In this document: positions 1 through 6,191 of the stretch, piece after piece
How positions within the stretch are numbered: the first letter of the stretch is position 1
Layout: each line of letters begins with the position of its first letter
Source: Rhodocyclales bacterium
Lineage (GTDB): Bacteria; Pseudomonadota; Gammaproteobacteria; Burkholderiales; Rhodocyclaceae
Direction of reading: 5' to 3'
Length of the DNA stretch: 64,000 bases
Assembly: GCA_026399475.1 (NCBI GenBank)
Contig: JAPLQY010000114.1
Location: 1-64,000, forward strand
Made by a program: the position numbers and the translations under genes
Notes under the pieces: generated by a model
The model's database searches: none
Told to the model about the DNA's origin: nothing
The model's input: the letters and a program-made list of their open reading frames with translations, nothing else

Positions 1-83
1 TATCCCCTTCCCCACCCCATAGTAGTTGTCGTAGATGTGGACTGATGCGGCGCAGGACGACGGCCAATCGGTCGAGGCGTGAA

Positions 84-105
84 AGTCGGCGCTGGCGGCA
101 CGGTG
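84..105 (+). repeat. 22-bp dispersed repeat, copy 1
   Basis: This intergenic copy reads AGTCGGCGCTGGCG, then GC, then ACGGTG. It lies just upstream of the predicted higBA promoter. It belongs to a family with eleven clear members in this window. Confidence 0.8.
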
Positions 106-120
106 AAGCGTTGATTGATA

Positions 121-149
121 TTGATGCGTGTGCCGTTACGCGATACAAT
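121..149 (+). promoter_or_regulatory. Predicted sigma-70 promoter of higBA
   Basis: A -35 box TTGATG (121-126) and a -10 box TACAAT (144-149) are separated by 17 bases. The expected transcription start falls at or next to the higB ATG at 155, and no Shine-Dalgarno sequence precedes that ATG. The higB message may therefore be leaderless. This is a prediction from spacing only. Confidence 0.45.
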
Positions 150-154
150 GAACC

Positions 155-436
155 ATGATCAGGACGTTCCGGCATAAGGGGCTGCAAGCCTTTTTCGAGA
201 AAGGGACCAAGGCCGGTATTCAAGCCGCCCATGCCCCGCGACTGGCCGCCATGCTGCGACGCCTGAACGAAACGACCAATGTCCAGGGGATGAACTTGCC
301 AGGCTGGGGCTTGCATCCGCTGAAGGGCCGAGAACTCAAGGGACATTACTCGGTGACGGTGAACGGCAACTGGCGCATGACCTTCACCTTCGATGGAACT
401 GACGCCGTGTTGGTGGATTATCAGGACTACCACTGA
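155..436 (+). CDS. higB: HigB-type toxin (RelE/ParE superfamily mRNA interferase)
   Basis: A 93-residue protein with the usual HigB layout: an N-terminal MIRTFRHKGL strand-helix, a central LPGWGLHPLKG segment and a C-terminal WRMTFTFDGTDAVLVDYQDYH-like strand pair that ends the toxin fold. Known HigB/RelE proteins cut mRNA on the ribosome. It comes first in the operon, 13 bases before the antitoxin start at 450, the toxin-first order typical of higBA. The ATG at 155 has no visible ribosome-binding site, which fits a possible leaderless transcript. The gene lies outside the integrated element, in the chromosomal flank. Confidence 0.85.
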   Translation: MIRTFRHKGLQAFFEKGTKAGIQAAHAPRLAAMLRRLNETTNVQGMNLPGWGLHPLKGRELKGHYSVTVNGNWRMTFTFDGTDAVLVDYQDYH

Positions 437-449
437 AAGGAATTTGACC

Positions 450-761
450 ATGAGCAGAATGCATAATCCGCCGCACCCCGGCCTGACCCTGCGTGACGAC
501 GTGCTGCCGGCGCTGGGGCTTTCCGTGACCGAGGCCGCGCAACAATTGGCCGTGGCCCGCGTGACGCTTTCCCGCGTGCTGAATGGCCGCGCCGCTATCT
601 CGCCTGAAATGGCGCTGCGCATCGAAGCATGGCTGGGCAAGGAGCGCGGGGGCGAAGCCCGCTTGTGGCTGGCAGAACAAAGCGCCTACGATGTCTGGCA
701 GGCCGAGCAACGATTCAAGGCCGCGCCGATGCACGTTATCCCGGCGCCGATGGCGGCCTGA
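450..761 (+). CDS. higA: HigA-type antitoxin, XRE-family helix-turn-helix
   Basis: A 103-residue protein starting MSRMHNPPHPG. An XRE-like helix-turn-helix covers about residues 25-65, with the segments SVTEAAQQLAVARVTLSRVLNG and ISPEMALRIEAWLG. Known HigA proteins bind the toxin and repress the shared promoter. The start at 450 is preferred over the upstream in-frame start at 393, because the latter would overlap higB by 44 bases and add residues absent from the family. Just after the gene a strong hairpin (784-813) ends transcription. Confidence 0.85.
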   Translation: MSRMHNPPHPGLTLRDDVLPALGLSVTEAAQQLAVARVTLSRVLNGRAAISPEMALRIEAWLGKERGGEARLWLAEQSAYDVWQAEQRFKAAPMHVIPAPMAA

Positions 762-783
762 CAATTCAAGCAGCCGCAAAAGC

Positions 784-813
784 AAAAAGGCCACTCCGAA
801 GAGTGGCCTTTTT
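784..813. terminator. Bidirectional intrinsic terminator between higA and attL
   Basis: A 13-bp perfect stem AAAAAGGCCACTC / GAGTGGCCTTTTT with a CGAA loop has A- and T-tracts on its two sides. It can end higBA on the plus strand. On the minus strand it is placed to be the original terminator of the tRNA-Thr gene before the element inserted. Confidence 0.85.
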
Positions 814-824
814 GCTTTTTGCTG

Positions 825-871
825 TGGTGCCGGCAACCGGAATCGAACTGGTGACCTACCGCTTACAAGGC
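825..871. repeat. attL: 47-bp direct repeat (3' part of tRNA-Thr)
   Basis: These 47 bases are identical to 22605-22651. On the minus strand they cover the tRNA-Thr 3' end with CCA, the T-arm and part of the anticodon arm. This is the left junction left by site-specific integration. The repeat ends where 872 (c) and 22652 (g) differ. Confidence 0.93.
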
Positions 872-959
872 CAGCATTTACAGATATTAATAATTCTTTA
901 TATTCATGGCGTTACTGTTTAACAAGGCTTTACAGAGATAGGCTGATATTCCTATAATC

Positions 960-978
960 GGTAGCACCGTGGTAGCAC
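960..978 (+). promoter_or_regulatory. Pair of GGTAGCAC sites, candidate left-arm integrase or excisionase sites
   Basis: GGTAGCAC occurs at 960-967 and 971-978, 11 bases apart (one helical turn) and in the same orientation. An equivalent pair lies beside attR at 22538-22556. Position between the att core and the integrase gene suggests arm-type recombinase sites or an operator for int. This role is inferred. Confidence 0.45.
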
Positions 979-1000
979 GGGCAACTGATCGAGGGAAATC

Positions 1001-2512
1001 ATGGCCTACCAAAAAATCAACTTCAGCCGCTCCGCGTTGGTGGGGCTACCTGTTCCCCGATCTGGAAAGCGCGCCTACTACGGCGACACCAAAGAGCCGG
1101 GGCTACTGCTCTGTGTCACCAGCACTGGCACCAAGAGCTTTCAGGTCTATATCAAGCTGTCAGGACGACCTGCGCGCGTGACGCTTGGGCGCTTTTCACC
1201 TACCCTCCCCGACAGCATGGAGCTACCGCGCGATTGCGATCACCGCGACTTTATGGCGAACACGCCAGAGCTGAACACCAGAATGGCGCGATCCCTTGCC
1301 GCGCTGGTGAAGATCGACCTGAAAGCGGGAGTCAAGCCGGCGGACGCCAAAAAAGGCAAGCGCGACGAAATGACTATCGGCGGGCTTTTCGAGTGGTACG
1401 TCACCGCGCATCTAATCCCCAAGAAGAAGAAAAGCACGGCGAACATCCGCGCCGACTTCGAGCGCTATCTCGGCAAGATTCCGGACGGCGAGAGAAAGAA
1501 ACACGGTGCGAACCGAGCCAAGCAGCCGGGCTCCGTCAATTGGACAAACCGCAAGATGTCGAGCATCACGCACCAGGACGTGCAAAAACTTCATGACGAC
1601 CTTGGCCAGCATATCGGGCAACGCACGGCGAACATCGCCATCGCCCTGCTCCGCGCCATGTACAACCAGGCGATCAAGAAGAAGATGTACAAGAAGGAAA
1701 ACCCGGCGTCTGAAATAGAAAAATTCCGCACGCCATCGCGCGAGCGGTTTATCCAGTCCGATGAACTGCCCCGCTTCTTTGCGGCCCTCGCGGAAGAACC
1801 AAGCGCCGACGTGCGTGACTTCGTCCTTACCGACCTGCTCAGCGGCGCACGAAAAAGCAACGTCCTCTCGATGCGGTGGGTCGACGTCAATCTTGATCGC
1901 GCTGAATGGCGCTTGCCCGACACGAAGAACGGCGAGCCGCTGACGGTCCCGCTGATGCCAGAAGCCGTGCAGGTTCTACGCAATCGGAAGCCGGACAAGC
2001 AGGCCGAGTTCGTGTTCCCTGGTCGTGGTAAATCCGGCCACCTGCAAGATCCTAAGAAAGGATGGGGGCGCATCTTCGACCGTGACGAACTCAACCAGCT
2101 TACCCAGCGCATTCGTGAGGCTGGGACAGTGTTCGAGTGGCCGGCTGCCAAGGTTAAACGGCCTCGGGACAAGACGCGAAAAATTGAAACGCTCAAGCAA
2201 TCCCTTGCCAGAGCTCGATCGGTGGCACAAGCGCTGGAGATCGACACCACGGGGGTGCGGATCCTCGACCTGCACATTCACGACATGCGGCGTACCCTCG
2301 GTAGCTGGCAGGCGGCGACCGGCGCGAGCCTGGTCATTATCGGCAAGTCACTCGGCCACAAAGACCTCGCCTCGACTGCGATCTACTCCCGACTCAACCT
2401 GGACCCTGTGCGCAACTCGATGCAGACCGCCACACGCGCCATGCTGGTTGCGGGCGGGCTGCTGCCGTCGGCCGAGATCGTTCCGATCAACAAAAAAGCG
2501 GCGAACGCTTGA
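1001..2512 (+). CDS. int: Tyrosine recombinase/phage integrase
   Basis: A 503-residue tyrosine recombinase. An N-terminal arm-binding and SAM-like core-binding region covers about residues 1-235. The catalytic domain has the full set of active residues: R284 in SGARKSN, H427 and R430 in HDMRR, H453 in LGHKD and nucleophile Y462 in AIYSRL. It is longer than most P4-type integrases, with extra sequence between the beta-hairpin and the HxxR box (about residues 350-420). It lies 129 bases inside attL and reads into the element, the usual place for the enzyme that inserts an element into a tRNA gene. The ATG at 1001 follows a GAGGGAAATC ribosome-binding region. Confidence 0.93.
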   Translation: MAYQKINFSRSALVGLPVPRSGKRAYYGDTKEPGLLLCVTSTGTKSFQVYIKLSGRPARVTLGRFSPTLPDSMELPRDCDHRDFMANTPELNTRMARSLAALVKIDLKAGVKPADAKKGKRDEMTIGGLFEWYVTAHLIPKKKKSTANIRADFERYLGKIPDGERKKHGANRAKQPGSVNWTNRKMSSITHQDVQKLHDDLGQHIGQRTANIAIALLRAMYNQAIKKKMYKKENPASEIEKFRTPSRERFIQSDELPRFFAALAEEPSADVRDFVLTDLLSGARKSNVLSMRWVDVNLDRAEWRLPDTKNGEPLTVPLMPEAVQVLRNRKPDKQAEFVFPGRGKSGHLQDPKKGWGRIFDRDELNQLTQRIREAGTVFEWPAAKVKRPRDKTRKIETLKQSLARARSVAQALEIDTTGVRILDLHIHDMRRTLGSWQAATGASLVIIGKSLGHKDLASTAIYSRLNLDPVRNSMQTATRAMLVAGGLLPSAEIVPINKKAANA

Positions 2513-2541
2513 CCCGCTAAAACAAATGTGTATCATACACA
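2508..2541 (+). promoter_or_regulatory. hicAB promoter with overlapping palindromic operator
   Basis: A -35 box TTGACC (2508-2513) overlaps the end of int. The -10 box TATCAT (2531-2536) is 17 bases further on. A perfect palindrome TGTGTAT-C-ATACACA (2527-2541) covers the -10 box, as expected for autorepression by a HicB DNA-binding domain. The predicted start of transcription is at the hicA ATG (2543), so the mRNA may be leaderless. Confidence 0.6.
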
Positions 2542-2542
2542 C

Positions 2543-2731
2543 ATGAAGAGCGCCGACCTGATACGCGAACTGAGCCGGACAGGATGGCAACTTGACCGGG
2601 TGCGGGGTTCGCATCATGTTTTCACGCACCCTGCGAAGCCCGGCATAGTCGTCGTCCCACACCCCAAGAAAGACCTTGGGACCGGCTTGGTAAAGGCCAT
2701 CAGGCGGCAGGCTGGAATCGTTGAGAGGTGA
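2543..2731 (+). CDS. hicA: HicA toxin (mRNA interferase)
   Basis: A 62-residue HicA-like protein with a double-stranded-RNA-binding-like fold. The signature segment is GWQLDRVRGSHHVFTHP, with the catalytic histidine in GSHH, followed by PHPKKDLGTGLVKAIRRQAG. Known HicA toxins cleave mRNA and tmRNA. The start at 2543 is chosen because the family begins at MKSADLI and an earlier in-frame ATG would lie inside the promoter. No ribosome-binding site precedes it. It is five bases upstream of hicB and is probably cotranscribed, giving the element a stability module directly after the integrase. Confidence 0.88.
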   Translation: MKSADLIRELSRTGWQLDRVRGSHHVFTHPAKPGIVVVPHPKKDLGTGLVKAIRRQAGIVER

Positions 2732-2736
2732 ATGCC

Positions 2737-3129
2737 ATGCGCTATCCCGTTGCTATCGAACCTGGAACCAATACCGAAGCCTTCGGCGTCGCTGTCCCTG
2801 ATCTGCCCGGCTGCTTTTCTGCTGGAGACACCATGGACGAAGCCATGACGAATGCAGAAGAAGCGATTACCGCTTGGATTGAGGCTGCACTTGATGCTGG
2901 GCAAGAGATTCCGCAGCCGAGCGACATCGATGCCATGCGCAAGGCCCACAAGGAATACAAGAGCTGGATATGGGCGCTGGTGAAGGTCGATCCGGCCGTT
3001 CTGGATGAGAACCTAGAGCGCGTGAATATTAGCCTGCCCCGGCGGGTATTGCATCGCCTCGATACGCAAGCCAAGGCGGCTGGAGAAACGCGATCTGGAT
3101 TCATCGCTCGCATGGCGCTCGAGCACTGA
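2737..3129 (+). CDS. hicB: HicB antitoxin with C-terminal DNA-binding domain
   Basis: A 130-residue antitoxin. Its N-terminal HicB fold (about residues 1-70) contains FGVAVPDLPGCFSAGDTMDEA, which masks the toxin in known pairs. The C-terminal part, VNISLPRRVLHRLDTQAKAAGETRSG, looks like a ribbon-helix-helix domain that would bind the palindrome upstream of hicA. ATG 2737 is preceded by a GAGAGG ribosome-binding region; an alternative GTG at 2728 overlaps the hicA stop. Confidence 0.88.
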   Translation: MRYPVAIEPGTNTEAFGVAVPDLPGCFSAGDTMDEAMTNAEEAITAWIEAALDAGQEIPQPSDIDAMRKAHKEYKSWIWALVKVDPAVLDENLERVNISLPRRVLHRLDTQAKAAGETRSGFIARMALEH

Positions 3130-3242
3130 AATGGGCACATAGGTTTCACCCGCCCCGGCCGGGATCGCCGGGAAAGCGGCGGGCAAGGAGCAGCAACTCC
3201 AAACCCGCCTGACCACGAAGCACCTTGATAGGAGATGCAAAC

Positions 3243-3491
3243 ATGGCTACGGCCGATTGTACGCGCTGCACAGCGGCACCCACGACCGATGCTCGGATCG
3301 CGGAACTTGATGACCCCGCTGATACCTTGGCACGCGTCGAGACAGCGATGCGCTTTCTTGCAACGGCAGCGCAGGCCGAGGAAGGCTACCTCGGAGCACG
3401 CGAGGGCCTGGGCGATCTGATCGATATCTGTCGTGTCACAGTTGACCACGCGCGCAGGCAGGTAGAAAGAGATCGGAGGGCGCAGCAATGA
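3243..3491 (+). CDS. Hypothetical protein, small element gene
   Basis: An 82-residue mostly helical protein starting MATADCTRCTAAPTT. It shows an N-terminal C-x2-C pair and a helical stretch around LARVETAMRFLATAAQAEEGY. The ATG at 3243 has a clear AGGAG site seven to twelve bases upstream. It overlaps the next gene by four bases (ATGA), so the two are translationally coupled. I recognise no family. Its first in-frame start at 3225 lacks a ribosome-binding site. Confidence 0.6.
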   Translation: MATADCTRCTAAPTTDARIAELDDPADTLARVETAMRFLATAAQAEEGYLGAREGLGDLIDICRVTVDHARRQVERDRRAQQ

Positions 3492-3733
3492 GCGCCACAT
3501 ATCGCAATCACTTGGACCTCACCCTGGCACGCCTAACACAAGCCCGCGCAGTGTTGGAGGTAGTCACGAATGACGGTGAAGCGGGGAAGCTCGATCGGCT
3601 CTCCTTCGGTGACGTGCTGAATTTGCTTTGGACCGTCGATACGCTCCTGGAGCAAGCGGGAACAGCCACCGAGCTGGCGTACAAATTCAAGGCAGAGCAC
3701 CCGGCAGGACTACCTGCAGGGGCCGTTACCTGA
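3488..3733 (+). CDS. Hypothetical protein coupled to the preceding gene
   Basis: An 81-residue helical protein (MSATYRNHLDLTLARLTQ) that starts in an ATGA overlap with the gene before it and has an upstream GGAGGGCGCAGCA ribosome-binding region. It resembles small phage proteins of unknown role. Spacing to the DUF4224 gene that follows is 15 bases, consistent with one operon of small left-end genes. Confidence 0.6.
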   Translation: MSATYRNHLDLTLARLTQARAVLEVVTNDGEAGKLDRLSFGDVLNLLWTVDTLLEQAGTATELAYKFKAEHPAGLPAGAVT

Positions 3734-3748
3734 TACTCGAAGACCTAC

Positions 3749-3994
3749 ATGCTCCTGACACCCGAAGAACTCCAGAAGCTGACCAACCGGCAGCGGCAAA
3801 GTGCCCAGGCGAAAGAGCTGCGCGCCATGGGTATCGAATTTCGCACGCGGACAGATGGTAGCCTGGTAGTTCTTCGGGCGACGGTCGAGACCGCGCTGGG
3901 TGCTGGCGGCGCCAGCATGGCGAAACAGGAACGACAGCCCCAGCTCATTCTCGAACCTATCGAGCGCAAGCGGCGAGCGCGCCGCCCGAAATAG
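3749..3994 (+). CDS. DUF4224-family protein
   Basis: An 81-residue protein whose first 50 residues fit the DUF4224 pattern: LTPEELQKLTNRQRQSAQAK followed by LRAMGIEFRTRTDGSLVVLR. The family is common in betaproteobacterial prophages, often near integrase genes; its function is not established. The tail is basic (KRRARRPK), which suggests nucleic-acid binding. A second DUF4224 gene lies at the other end of the element (20381-20608), on the opposite strand, so the element carries diverged copies near both ends. Confidence 0.75.
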   Translation: MLLTPEELQKLTNRQRQSAQAKELRAMGIEFRTRTDGSLVVLRATVETALGAGGASMAKQERQPQLILEPIERKRRARRPK

Positions 3995-3996
3995 CG

Positions 3997-4308
3997 ATGA
4001 AGCGAACGATCCGCATCAACGCCATCGGCCGACGCATTGGTGAGGATCACCACAACGCGAAGCTGACGAACCACGAAGTGGACCAGATCCACGAGCTGCT
4101 CGACGAGCGTGATCGATTCGTCAAGCGACTGGAGGCGGCCGGGCACGGGCGAGATCAGATCAGGCACGCGCCGAAATTCGTAGGGCTCGACATTCGCAGT
4201 ATCGCCGCCAAGTTCGACGTGGCGCCCAGCACGGTGCAGGACATCCACACCGGCAGGCGTAGGGCACAACACCCTGCCAAGAGCAAGACGATCGACATGC
4301 CCGACTAA
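3997..4308 (+). CDS. Helix-turn-helix protein with a GEDHHNAKLT motif
   Basis: A 103-residue basic protein. The motif RIGEDHHNAKLTNHEV at about residues 13-28 is followed by a helix-turn-helix region, IRSIAAKFDVAPSTVQDIHTGRRR. The same module occurs in C-terminal DNA-binding parts of phage homing endonucleases. A paralog with the same motif lies at 10564-10806 in this element. The 3997 protein has about 25 additional residues between the motif and the helix-turn-helix. It probably binds DNA; no nuclease domain is visible. It directly follows the DUF4224 gene. Confidence 0.7.
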   Translation: MKRTIRINAIGRRIGEDHHNAKLTNHEVDQIHELLDERDRFVKRLEAAGHGRDQIRHAPKFVGLDIRSIAAKFDVAPSTVQDIHTGRRRAQHPAKSKTIDMPD

Positions 4309-4330
4309 ACATCGAGGATGTCGTGATCGA

Positions 4331-4365
4331 GAGGAGGCCCGCCATTGCGCGGGCTTCTTCGCTTT
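4331..4365 (+). terminator. Intrinsic terminator after the left small-gene operon
   Basis: GAGGAGGCCCGC and GCGGGCTTCTTC form a 12-bp stem (two G-T pairs) with a six-base loop, followed by GCTTTT. It ends the transcription unit running from hicA or 3243 to 4308. Confidence 0.65.
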
Positions 4366-4437
4366 TGGGGCTGGTGCGCGTAAGTCTGAATACCGCAGAT
4401 AACGTGCAGGAATACGCACAAAGCGGAGTAACGCGAC

Positions 4438-4674
4438 ATGAATAACACTTCCCCCCAATCACCAAGCCCACTCAATCAGGGACACCTGCTTGCCAACAAC
4501 GAAGCAGCAGCCTACCTCGGAGTCGCGCCGCAGACCTTGACGATCTGGCGTTGCGTGAAGCGGTACGCCATCCCCTACATCAAGGTCGGCAGCCGCATCC
4601 GCTACCGTCGCGAGGATCTGGACGCCTGGCTTGCATCGCGCACCGTCGGCACTCAAGCAGGGGCAGCAGCATAA
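4438..4674 (+). CDS. Excisionase/AlpA-like MerR-type DNA-binding protein
   Basis: A 78-residue protein with a winged-helix DNA-binding domain of the helix-turn-helix 17 type: LLANNEAAAYLGVAPQTL (recognition helix region) followed by IPYIKVGSRIRYRREDLDAWL. Such proteins serve as excisionases or as activators of satellite genes such as P4 alpA. It is the first gene of a new unit and runs into the methyltransferase gene, whose reading frame begins across its stop codon. Confidence 0.75.
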   Translation: MNNTSPQSPSPLNQGHLLANNEAAAYLGVAPQTLTIWRCVKRYAIPYIKVGSRIRYRREDLDAWLASRTVGTQAGAAA

Positions 4675-5414
4675 AAGTCGACACCGAAGTCCTCGCCGTC
4701 CTGAGCCGGGCGCAGGTTGAAGGCGGCGCGCTGACCCTGATCGGCCAGCTTGATCGCCGACTGTACGAGCGCACCAACAAGGTCCTGGAAGCGGCCGGCG
4801 GCAAGTGGAATCGCCAGGCCAAGGCGCACGTGTTCGATCGCGATGCCGCCGACGCCGTGGAGCAGATCATCCTGACCGGTGAGATAACCATCCCGCAGGA
4901 TTTTGGATATTTTCCGACGCCCTCACCCATCGTTGCCCGGCTGATCGAGCTCGCCGACATCGTGCCCGGCATGCGGGTGCTCGAGCCCAGCGCCGGGCAA
5001 GGCCACATTGCCTGCGCCGTGGCCCACACTGCCACGGTGGATTGTGTCGAGCTGCTGCCGGCGAACGCGGCCGTGATCGAGGCCGACGGCTACGCCAACA
5101 CCTTGCACGTCGGCGACTTCCTCACCTTGGATCCGAGCCCGATCTACGATCGCGTGGTGATGAACCCGCCCTTCGAGAAGCAGGCCGACATCAGGCACGT
5201 CATGCACGCGCTGCAATTCCTGAAGCCAGACGGCCGCCTAGTGTCGGTGATGGCGGCCGGCGTGCTGTTTCGCGACAACCGCTCGACTACGGACTTCCGC
5301 GCCCTGGTCGAGGCGCGGGGTGGCGACATCGAGGAGTGCCCGGAAGGCGCGTTCAAGGAGTCCGGCACGCTGGTGCGCACTGTGATCGTGACCATTCCGG
5401 GAGTGGCAGCGTGA
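4671..5414 (+). CDS. N6-adenine-type DNA methyltransferase with unusual start
   Basis: About 247 residues of a class I methyltransferase. The SAM-binding motif VLEPSAGQGHIACAV and the catalytic motif NPPF (in VVMNPPFEKQ) are both present. The N-terminal part, DTEVLAVLSRAQVEG onward, matches phage-type methyltransferases. No ATG, GTG or TTG occurs between 4554 and the domain start. The only upstream in-frame standard start, TTG at 4551, would add 40 residues that are a shadow of the preceding gene. An AUA at 4671 overlapping the preceding TAA, with AGGGG upstream, is the best local candidate. Function is probably protection of the element or regulation by methylation; no partner restriction enzyme is visible. 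Confidence 0.75.
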   Translation: MKVDTEVLAVLSRAQVEGGALTLIGQLDRRLYERTNKVLEAAGGKWNRQAKAHVFDRDAADAVEQIILTGEITIPQDFGYFPTPSPIVARLIELADIVPGMRVLEPSAGQGHIACAVAHTATVDCVELLPANAAVIEADGYANTLHVGDFLTLDPSPIYDRVVMNPPFEKQADIRHVMHALQFLKPDGRLVSVMAAGVLFRDNRSTTDFRALVEARGGDIEECPEGAFKESGTLVRTVIVTIPGVAA

Positions 5415-5565
5415 GGCAGGCCCGGAAGTCGGCACTCACGGAACGGCGCTGCGCTCTGCAGGCGGTCTAGGGCGATCGGCCCCTATAAAAATGAAGTGTT
5501 CGCGTAGGTAGGGTAAGCGGGGTGACATTTACTGTATCTGAACGACAACCACGAAAGGAGCGGCG

Positions 5566-5766
5566 ATGCGAGTCATAGGATTTAAGGAGCTTCGAAACAA
5601 GCTCGGAGGTGACTCAGCGCCCTGCCGTCGCACCATCGAGAGGATGATCAAGGACGGCGAGTTTATTGCTCCTGTTCTGCTCTCCAGCAAGCGGATCGGA
5701 TTTATTGAAGCCGAGGTCGATGCATGGATCGCCAGCAGGAAGAAGCCCGGCGAGACTGCAGCATGA
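5566..5766 (+). CDS. AlpA-like DNA-binding regulator
   Basis: A 66-residue protein (MRVIGFKELRNKLGG) with an AlpA/MerR-like winged helix. The segments FKELRNKLGGDSAPCRRTIERMI and RIGFIEAEVDAWIASRK correspond to the recognition helix and the wing. A strong GAAAGGAG site precedes the ATG. It overlaps the next gene by four bases. Its place directly upstream of the primase-helicase unit resembles regulators that switch on replication genes in P4-like satellites. Confidence 0.75.
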   Translation: MRVIGFKELRNKLGGDSAPCRRTIERMIKDGEFIAPVLLSSKRIGFIEAEVDAWIASRKKPGETAA

Positions 5767-6077
5767 ACATCAGCGAGATCATCGAAAAGGAGCAGGAGAA
5801 GGCGTCCCGCATGTTCGGCCTGCCCGCTGTGGCGGCAGCGCTTGAGTTTTCCGAGTCCAATCTGCTTAACGCCGTTCGCGCCGGGGACTTTGCGCCACCG
5901 GAGAGTGCCTTGGGTGGCGCGTGGCGCTGGTCACAGGCCGCGATCGAGTACGAGGTCAAGAAGCGTTACCTGGGGCACGAGCCCTGCGGTCTCGAAATCA
6001 ACATGCGCATGATGATGGCCGTAGAGGCTGCCATTCAGTGCGCCGAGAAAGCCGAGGCAGCCAATGCGGCATCCTGA
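5763..6077 (+). CDS. Hypothetical DNA-binding-like protein upstream of the primase
   Basis: A 104-residue protein starting MNISEIIEKEQEKASRMFG, overlapping the AlpA-like gene by four bases. The middle part, LPAVAAALEFSESNLLNAVRAGDF, resembles a helix-turn-helix followed by a GAWRWSQAAIEYEV wing. The family is not recognised with confidence. A hairpin follows 10 bases after the stop codon. Confidence 0.6.
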   Translation: MNISEIIEKEQEKASRMFGLPAVAAALEFSESNLLNAVRAGDFAPPESALGGAWRWSQAAIEYEVKKRYLGHEPCGLEINMRMMMAVEAAIQCAEKAEAANAAS

Positions 6078-6085
6078 AAACGTGA

Positions 6086-6109
6086 AGCCCTCGCGGCCAG
6101 GCGAGGGCT
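6086..6109. other. Perfect 9-bp hairpin, possible attenuator or terminator
   Basis: AGCCCTCGC and GCGAGGGCT are separated by six bases, between the small gene ending at 6077 and the primase start at 6192. No T-tract follows, so it may reduce rather than end read-through, or protect mRNA. Confidence 0.5.
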
Positions 6110-6191
6110 CCAGATCAAACAAAAGCACAGCACACAAGTCGAACAGTAGCAGGGCCTTGCCGCCTATGCGAACCTGCGCGGGGGTCCGGGC

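Noticed and set aside
3749-3900. GGTAGCCTGGTAG in the DUF4224 gene as another arm site
   Set aside because: It lies in coding sequence far from the att cores, with a different spacing and only partial match.
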